A DNA stretch of 64,000 nt from Helicobacter monodelphidis (GTDB lineage: Bacteria; Campylobacterota; Campylobacteria; Campylobacterales; Helicobacteraceae), in the NCBI RefSeq assembly GCF_003288845.1, contig NZ_NHYN01000002.1, positions 108,084-172,083 of the forward strand, in the 5' to 3' direction. Positions 59,053 through 64,000 of the stretch are shown here, piece after piece. The position numbers and the translations under genes are program-made. Every line of letters begins with the position of its first letter. Within the stretch, counting starts at the first letter, position 1. The notes under the pieces were generated by a model. The model had not been told where the DNA came from and ran no database searches. It worked only from the letters and a program-made list of their open reading frames with translations.

Positions 59053-60051
59053 CTATAAAATCTCTGAAGTACGAGGAATGACCTGTAAATCTAAATCTGA
59101 AAATACCCCATTCAAATAAGCTTCAACACCGACGCGTCCAATCATTGCTGCATTATCAGAACAAAACTCCAAAGGTGCAAAATAAAGATGTCTATTTTGT
59201 CCTAATAATTCTTGCAAGGCTTCCCGAAGGCATAAATTTGCACTTGCCCCACCAACAACCGCAAAATTTAAATTCTTAGAATATTGCAAAAACTTTCCGC
59301 ATTGTTGCACCAAATGTGCAATAGCCGTTTTTTGAAAAGAGGCACAAATATCATATTTATCCTGCAAACTCAATTCATTTTTCTGTTGTTTTAATTCTTC
59401 TATTGCCAACCTCACACTATTTTTTAAACCAGAAAAACTAAATGCAACATCCTTATAATGAGAAAGTGGAATAGTGAATGCAAAACGCATAGGATTGCCT
59501 TTTTGTGCATAAGATTCTACAATAGGGCCACCAGGATAGGTAAGATTTAACATTTTTGCGACTTTATCAAAACTTTCACCAAAGCTATCATCTAAAGATT
59601 TTGCACAAATATCCATCTCTGCAAAATTTTTAGCTTTCAACAACAGTGTATGTCCGCCAGAAACAAGCAAAACATCTAAGGGAAAAATAGCCTCTTTCTC
59701 AATAAATAAAGAATAAATATGACCTTTTAAATGGTGAACCCCAATCAAAGGAATATTTAACATAAGACACAATGCTTTTGCCATCGTTACACCCTCAAGT
59801 AAAGTAACACTAAGTCCGGGTGTATAAGTTACTGCAACTGCTTTGACCTGCTTTAAAAATGGCTTTGTTTTTTCTAAGATTAAGGGTAATTGAGTAGCGT
59901 GAAGACGACTCGCAATCTCTGGAACAACTCCCCCATAAGGAGTATGCTCACTATCTTGCGAGATTTTTTGATGAAAAACAAGGTTTTTAGATGCTATATC
60001 TGTAATCGCAATAGAGCTATCATCGCAACTACTTTCAATACTCAATAACAT
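59053..60051 (-). CDS. tsaD: tRNA threonylcarbamoyltransferase TsaD
   Basis: A 332-residue ATPase that transfers threonylcarbamoyl to A37 of tRNA with TsaB. It starts MLLSIESSCDDSS, with the metal-binding H-x3-H as GVHHLKGHIYS, SGGHTLLL, DDSFGESFDKVAKML, YPGGP and VVGGASANLCLRE. Length is normal. Confidence 0.96.
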   Translation of the reverse strand: MLLSIESSCDDSSIAITDIASKNLVFHQKISQDSEHTPYGGVVPEIASRLHATQLPLILEKTKPFLKQVKAVAVTYTPGLSVTLLEGVTMAKALCLMLNIPLIGVHHLKGHIYSLFIEKEAIFPLDVLLVSGGHTLLLKAKNFAEMDICAKSLDDSFGESFDKVAKMLNLTYPGGPIVESYAQKGNPMRFAFTIPLSHYKDVAFSFSGLKNSVRLAIEELKQQKNELSLQDKYDICASFQKTAIAHLVQQCGKFLQYSKNLNFAVVGGASANLCLREALQELLGQNRHLYFAPLEFCSDNAAMIGRVGVEAYLNGVFSDLDLQVIPRTSEIL

Positions 60052-60066
60052 TAAACCTCCAAATTC

Positions 60067-60723
60067 TTACGCCTTCATATCAAGAGGTAGAGCTACTGCC
60101 CCACCTGAGCTACTAGAAGAACTACCTTTTAGCTCTTCAATCTTTTTATCAATCTTTTCTAGGGCCTTGTCTAAAGTTTCTTTACTAATATCGGGTAATT
60201 TATCGCCCCATAGACGCTCTGCACTATCATACCCCTGTAAAATGCCTTTACGTCCTGCAAGAAGTTTATCAATATCATTACCTGCACCCATAATGACAAA
60301 ATCGGCAAGCCTGTCTGAAGTCTTCTTCACACCAAAAAAACCATCTTCGCTAATTAAATCTGCCGCCTCTTGTGAAGTAAGAGAGCCTAAAGGTTTCCCA
60401 TTATACCCAATTGTTTTTGTATCAATGCTATTTAAAAATTTTCTAAGTTCATCTGTTCCTGCTTTTGATAGCCCACCTTGAATGCCGAAACTATCCCTTG
60501 CATTCTCCATCATTCCTGTTTGGAACTGCAACGCGTATTCTGCCATTAGTGCCTTAGCGTCAACATTAGATGCATTCTTCATTACCTCTTTTTTGCCTTC
60601 TTCAGTCCTTAAATTGACACCTTTTAAAAGATTGTTGCTATTAGCAACATTATTTTCTTTTGATGAAACACTTGAACGATTAATGACATTTGAAGCCATT
60701 GAACTTGCTGTATTGATATCCAT
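60067..60723 (-). CDS. Flagella-associated type protein of unknown function
   Basis: A 218-residue soluble protein without signal peptide. The N-terminal 50 residues are Asn/Ser-rich and disordered; a helical region (about 50-90) precedes a compact domain (GYNGKPLGSLTSQEAADLISEDG, RLADFVIMGAGNDIDKLL, AERLWGDKLPDISKETLDKAL) and a Ser/Gly-rich tail. Homologues in Campylobacterota are often labelled hydrogenase-4 component G, a doubtful name. A near-perfect sigma-28 promoter upstream and the similarity to flagellum co-expressed proteins of Campylobacter suggest motility-linked expression and possibly export through the flagellum. That is inference. Confidence 0.7.
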   Translation of the reverse strand: MDINTASSMASNVINRSSVSSKENNVANSNNLLKGVNLRTEEGKKEVMKNASNVDAKALMAEYALQFQTGMMENARDSFGIQGGLSKAGTDELRKFLNSIDTKTIGYNGKPLGSLTSQEAADLISEDGFFGVKKTSDRLADFVIMGAGNDIDKLLAGRKGILQGYDSAERLWGDKLPDISKETLDKALEKIDKKIEELKGSSSSSSGGAVALPLDMKA

Positions 60724-60790
60724 ATCTGTAAGCCTCCCTGTAGAATTTGTGTCGTATAATAACGAACAATTTGTTATACAACCAAATATT

Positions 60791-60817
60791 ATATCGACAA
60801 CTTATTAAAAAACTTTA
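60791..60817 (-). promoter_or_regulatory. Sigma-28 (FliA) promoter
   Basis: On the minus strand TAAA (60817-60814) is followed after exactly 15 bases by GTCGATAT (60798-60791). The flagellar sigma-28 consensus is TAAA-N15-GCCGATAA, and CGATWT is the known -10 core in Campylobacterota. It lies 68 bases before the start of the gene at 60723. Confidence 0.75.
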
Positions 60818-60833
60818 ATTTCTGGAGAAAAAT

Positions 60834-61850
60834 ATGCAAAAGTTAATTGCAGAATGCGAAAAAATCGGTGTTGATGGTGTACTTCTGGTAATGCCACACA
60901 AAAAAAGTGATTGGGTAAATTACTTACAAGAAGCACAACAAGCAATGCGTGAATTAATCAAACACATCATTCAAGAATGTTCTGTAATTATTGTATTACC
61001 GCCTGATGAAGGTTTACAATCCTTATGCGACCTTGCACAAAATCCCCGCATTATCCCTATACATTTACCAAGCAATGACACTTGGGCAAGAGACTTTGCA
61101 CCCCTTTGCGTAAGAACTCAAAAAGGAATGGCGCTACTTGATTTTAACTTCAATGGTTGGGGATTAAAATTTGCAGCCAATTTTGATAACAAAATTAGTA
61201 AAGAGCTAGTGAAGGCACAAATTTTCAATATTCCTTTAATCCAAAAAAATTTAGTTTTAGAAGGTGGAAGCATTGAATGTAACTCGCAAGGGATTTTAAT
61301 TACAACCCAAAAATGCCTACTTGAACCTAACCGCAACCACGCATTCACACAAACAGAAATAGAAATTCAACTCCAAAAAGAATTAGGAGCAACAGAAATT
61401 TGCTGGCTAAAGCATGGTTTTTTAAGCGGTGATGACACAGATTCACACATTGATAATTTGGTAAGATTTATTAAAGATGATACAATCATATACTGCATTA
61501 GTGAGAATTCTGATGACGAACATTATGTAGAACTACAAGCAATGAAGCAAGAGTTAGAAGAATGGAGTAATGGACGTTTTAAACTTATCGGCTTACCACT
61601 CCCTAGCCCTTTGTTTTACGATGGAGAAAGGCTACCTGCAAGTTATTTAAATTTCTTAATCCTAAATCAAACAATTCTTATGCCTACCTATGGACTCGAT
61701 ACAGACGCTCAAGCATTGAGAATACTGCAAGATGCTACAGATTTCTATCAAGTTAAAAGTGTGGACTGCTCCGTTTTTGTCCGCCAACATGGCAGTTTGC
61801 ATTGTATGAGTATGCAATTTCCAAAAGGTAGCCTAAAACAAAGAATCTAA
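60834..61850 (+). CDS. Agmatine deiminase-family protein
   Basis: A 338-residue enzyme of the peptidyl-arginine/agmatine deiminase family, which hydrolyses a guanidino group. It has PSNDTWARDFAP, LEGGSIE, SGDDTDSHIDN and the catalytic cysteine in HGSLHCMSMQ. In bacteria this type converts agmatine to N-carbamoylputrescine. A GGAG site precedes the ATG. It ends by overlapping the leftward WbpB-like gene by 4 bp. Confidence 0.88.
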   Translation: MQKLIAECEKIGVDGVLLVMPHKKSDWVNYLQEAQQAMRELIKHIIQECSVIIVLPPDEGLQSLCDLAQNPRIIPIHLPSNDTWARDFAPLCVRTQKGMALLDFNFNGWGLKFAANFDNKISKELVKAQIFNIPLIQKNLVLEGGSIECNSQGILITTQKCLLEPNRNHAFTQTEIEIQLQKELGATEICWLKHGFLSGDDTDSHIDNLVRFIKDDTIIYCISENSDDEHYVELQAMKQELEEWSNGRFKLIGLPLPSPLFYDGERLPASYLNFLILNQTILMPTYGLDTDAQALRILQDATDFYQVKSVDCSVFVRQHGSLHCMSMQFPKGSLKQRI

Positions 61851-62800
61851 TTTACCTTTTTACAAAAAGGGTGACACTCGCCAAAATTGCCTAAAGGCTT
61901 TGCATTGCGTATAGAATGAACAAGCTGGATACTATTTCTTGCCTCACTTAAGCCAAACCCCCCACCATTTAAAATATCCCTATAGCTTTCAGTATGCAAA
62001 TCTGTGAAGCCTTCACTGAATTCCACTTCCCTACCATCAACACTAATCAATCTAAAAGTGCGTTTATTTTCCGCCACCGCACATTCTGGTAAATGTTCCG
62101 CATTCACTGATAAAAACCAACGCACTCTAGCAAATTTCAGCTCTAAGAATCCACTTGCTACATCAGCATTCAAAATATGCACTTCACTTTCTTTTACTTC
62201 ACCAAATATCCAAGTAAGCATATCAAAGAAATGTACACCAATATTTGTCGCAACTCCACCACTCTTTGCTACATCACCTTTCCAAGAAATAAAATACCAT
62301 TTTCCGCGTGAAGTAATATAAGTTAAGTCTACATCAAAAATTTTATCTGGATTCTTCGCTAATTCATCTTGAATCTGTTTTTTTAGCTGAATGATGCTTT
62401 GATGAAGTCGTAATTGCAAAATATTATAAACCTTTTTACCACTTTCTTGTTGAATTGCCTCCAATGCGTCAATATTCCAAGTATTCAACACTAATGGTTT
62501 TTCACAAATTGCATTCGCCCCACTTCTCAACGCAAAACGAATATGGCTATCATGGAGATAATTTGGAGAACAAATCGACACATAATCTAATCCTTCACCT
62601 TTACGCCTCAATTTATCTACATGACGGTCAAAACGTTCAAATTCAATAAAAAAATTTGCCTGTGGAAAATAGCTATCCATAATCCCCACCCCATCATAAG
62701 GGTCCAATGCACATACAAGTTGATTGCCTGTTTCCTTAATTGCTCTTAAATGGCGGGGTGCAATATAACCTGATGCCCCAATCAATCCAAAATACTTCAT
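61847..62800 (-). CDS. wbpB: UDP-GlcNAcA 3-dehydrogenase, WbpB/WlbA-like
   Basis: About 317 residues, Gfo/Idh/MocA fold. The N terminus FGLIGASGYIAPRHLRAIKETG and the segments FERFDRHVDKLR, DYVSICSPNYLHDSHIRFAL, CEKPLVLN and SGGVATNIGVHFFDML are typical of WbpB/WlbA, which oxidises C3 of UDP-N-acetylglucosaminuronate for di-N-acetylated uronic acids of surface glycans. The ATG at 62800 is preferred to a TTG three bases earlier; GGAGGT lies upstream. It is adjacent to a WbpI-like epimerase. Confidence 0.85.
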   Translation of the reverse strand: MKYFGLIGASGYIAPRHLRAIKETGNQLVCALDPYDGVGIMDSYFPQANFFIEFERFDRHVDKLRRKGEGLDYVSICSPNYLHDSHIRFALRSGANAICEKPLVLNTWNIDALEAIQQESGKKVYNILQLRLHQSIIQLKKQIQDELAKNPDKIFDVDLTYITSRGKWYFISWKGDVAKSGGVATNIGVHFFDMLTWIFGEVKESEVHILNADVASGFLELKFARVRWFLSVNAEHLPECAVAENKRTFRLISVDGREVEFSEGFTDLHTESYRDILNGGGFGLSEARNSIQLVHSIRNAKPLGNFGECHPFCKKVN

Positions 62801-63870
62801 CAAAATACCTCCAAAATATGCCCCACAATCTCTGTAGCCGCTCGCCCTTGCCCATAAAGATTACAAGTAAAGTCATTACCTCTTAAATCGTCTATTCTTG
62901 TGATAGCCTTTAGGATTTTTTGTCGATTTGCCCCAACCAAAAGATTATAGCCCAACGAAACAAGCTCTTCCCATTCTGTTTCATCACGCAAAACAAGGCA
63001 TGGTTTTTCAAAAAAATACGCCTCTTTTTGTAAACCTCCGCTATCGCTCATTACATATTCACATTTTTCTAAAAGCCAAATCATCTCTAAATATCCTAAA
63101 GGTTCTACGAAAGTAATATATTGAGGGGTAATAGCATATTGCTCTAATCTCTTTTTTGTACGCGGATGCAAAGGAAGCACAACCTGCTTATTTTTAGCAA
63201 TTTCCTCTAGTGCTAAAAAAATTGTACTCAATCTTTCTTGAGAATCCGTATTTTCAGCACGATGAAGTGTACAAAGTACAAAAGAATCTTGCAATTTAAT
63301 GTTAGGCTGTCTCGCAAATTGACGATAATACAAAGCCCCATCTTGCATTACATCTCCGCTTTTAAAAATCTTGGCATCAAAATTATTGAAGCCCTCATTA
63401 TACAAATTCTCAATCGCCTTTTGTGTTGGGCAAAAAAGGAGGGTTGAAACCCTATCTGTCAAAATACGATTAATCTCCTCTGGCATTTTCATATTAAAGC
63501 TCCTCAAACCTGCCTCAATATGAATAATCGGAATATGTAACTTTGAAGCCGCTAAAGCCCCCGCTAAAGTAGAATCTGTATCGCCATAAACCAAAACACA
63601 TTGCGGAGATTCTGCAAGCAATACTTTTTCAATCGATTCAATCATACGCCCTAACATAGCACCATATCCTAATCCTCCAATTTGCAAAAAATGGTTTGGC
63701 TTTGGAATATGCAATTCTTCAAAAAATATGTCACTCATACAAACATCATAATGTTGCCCTGTATGGACAATAATTTCACACATATTAGGATATTTTTGGA
63801 ATTCACGACTCACCGTTCCTGCTTTAATAAATTGCGGTCTAGCCCCAATAATTGTAACAATTTTTAACAC
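62800..63870 (-). CDS. wbpI: UDP-sugar 2-epimerase, WecB/WbpI-like
   Basis: About 356 residues. Non-hydrolysing UDP-HexNAc 2-epimerase family: IVTIIGARPQFIKA, HTGQHYDVCMSDIFFEEL, VYGDTDSTLAGALAA, HIEAGLRSFNMKMPEEINR and MSDSGGLQKEAY. With the WbpB-like neighbour, the WbpI type (2-epimerising the di-N-acetyl uronic acid) is more likely than WecB. The GTG at 63870 has GGAG six bases upstream and gives the usual N terminus; an ATG lies seven codons earlier. Confidence 0.85.
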   Translation of the reverse strand: MLKIVTIIGARPQFIKAGTVSREFQKYPNMCEIIVHTGQHYDVCMSDIFFEELHIPKPNHFLQIGGLGYGAMLGRMIESIEKVLLAESPQCVLVYGDTDSTLAGALAASKLHIPIIHIEAGLRSFNMKMPEEINRILTDRVSTLLFCPTQKAIENLYNEGFNNFDAKIFKSGDVMQDGALYYRQFARQPNIKLQDSFVLCTLHRAENTDSQERLSTIFLALEEIAKNKQVVLPLHPRTKKRLEQYAITPQYITFVEPLGYLEMIWLLEKCEYVMSDSGGLQKEAYFFEKPCLVLRDETEWEELVSLGYNLLVGANRQKILKAITRIDDLRGNDFTCNLYGQGRAATEIVGHILEVF

Positions 63871-63871
63871 T

Positions 63872-64000
63872 TTAAGCTCCGATATTTTCAATATTTTCTA
63901 TCATCTCAAGCAACTTTTCTCCCTCTTGCTCTGCATTTAAAATTTGTGCTGTTTTATTAGCATTTTCTTTATAGTGTTTAATGTCATCTTTTGTGAGTTT
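63872..64000 (-). CDS. C-terminal end of a probable glycosyltransferase (start missing)
   Basis: The last 42 codons of a gene entering from the right edge. The helical, charged ending (KHYKENANKTAQILNAEQEG...LLEMIENIENIGA) is like the C terminus of a glycosyltransferase. It ends one base before the WbpI-like start, so it belongs to the same surface-sugar operon. The evidence is context and composition only. Confidence 0.45.
   Translation of the reverse strand, partial: KLTKDDIKHYKENANKTAQILNAEQEGEKLLEMIENIENIGA

Overview
The window is a gene-dense, AT-rich stretch of an epsilonproteobacterial (Campylobacterota) chromosome, almost certainly a Helicobacter. Runs of neighbours match gene order remembered from Helicobacter pylori: bamA-mqnC-M16 protease; ArsR/ArsS-type two-component pair with hemB; glmM-lspA; moaA/mobA-flhB; and coaX through dut-greA-lpxB to hypA. 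Leucine, histidine and arginine genes plus PglE/PglF-type bacillosamine enzymes point to an enterohepatic-type species (for example the H. pullorum/canadensis group) rather than H. pylori. The species is inference; the family membership is well supported.

Layout. 1-2108 (minus): flagellar/chemotaxis genes (FliO-like, FliN, a CheX-like protein) after nth. 2267-3382: an ATP-grasp-like protein. 3626-5929 (minus): leuD, leuB and two small proteins. 6106-7947 (plus): DUF4214, DUF1090-like and DUF455 proteins. 7951-9726 (minus): pyrB, tyrA. 9859-14484 (plus): bamA, mqnC (futalosine menaquinone pathway), M16 peptidase-like protein. 14529-17826 (minus): sensor kinase, calcineurin-like phosphoesterase, and a second ATP-grasp-like paralogue with lost catalytic residues. 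18148-28838 (plus): phosphate permease, arsRS-like pair, hemB, pglE, pglF, thyX, glmM, lspA and tRNA-Val(GAC). 28893-33457: flhB, mobA, moaA, a small outer-membrane protein and NADH dehydrogenase II.

33458-36509 is the one clearly accessory region. It holds AT-rich DNA, a GNAT acetyltransferase pseudogene with two frameshifts, a fragment resembling the FtsK gamma domain, a Pro/Gln-rich secreted protein and an apparently intact tyrosine integrase. It looks like the scar of an integrated element. I found no CRISPR array, toxin-antitoxin pair, restriction system or complete prophage.

36539-57772 (minus) is one long series of closely packed genes: an EAL protein, hisG, coaX, a BamB-like/YfgM-like pair, dut, greA, lpxB, the hydrogenase/urease nickel maturation genes hypB-C-D-(helicase)-E-A, a MoeB/ThiF E1-like enzyme, a trio of lipoproteins including LpoB-like, then radA, ftsY, a thioredoxin-like lipoprotein, tsaB and argB. 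57915-64000 carries a D-2-hydroxyacid dehydrogenase, tsaD, a flagellar-type protein with a near-consensus sigma-28 promoter, agmatine deiminase and the start of a surface-sugar cluster (WbpB/WbpI-like, truncated glycosyltransferase at the edge).

The strongest leads for something undescribed are the catalytic/degenerate ATP-grasp-like pair, the DUF4214-DUF1090-DUF455 gene set, a Upf1-like helicase inserted in the hyp operon, a BamB/YfgM-like pair, and the CheX-like neighbour of fliN. None is proven to be a new system.
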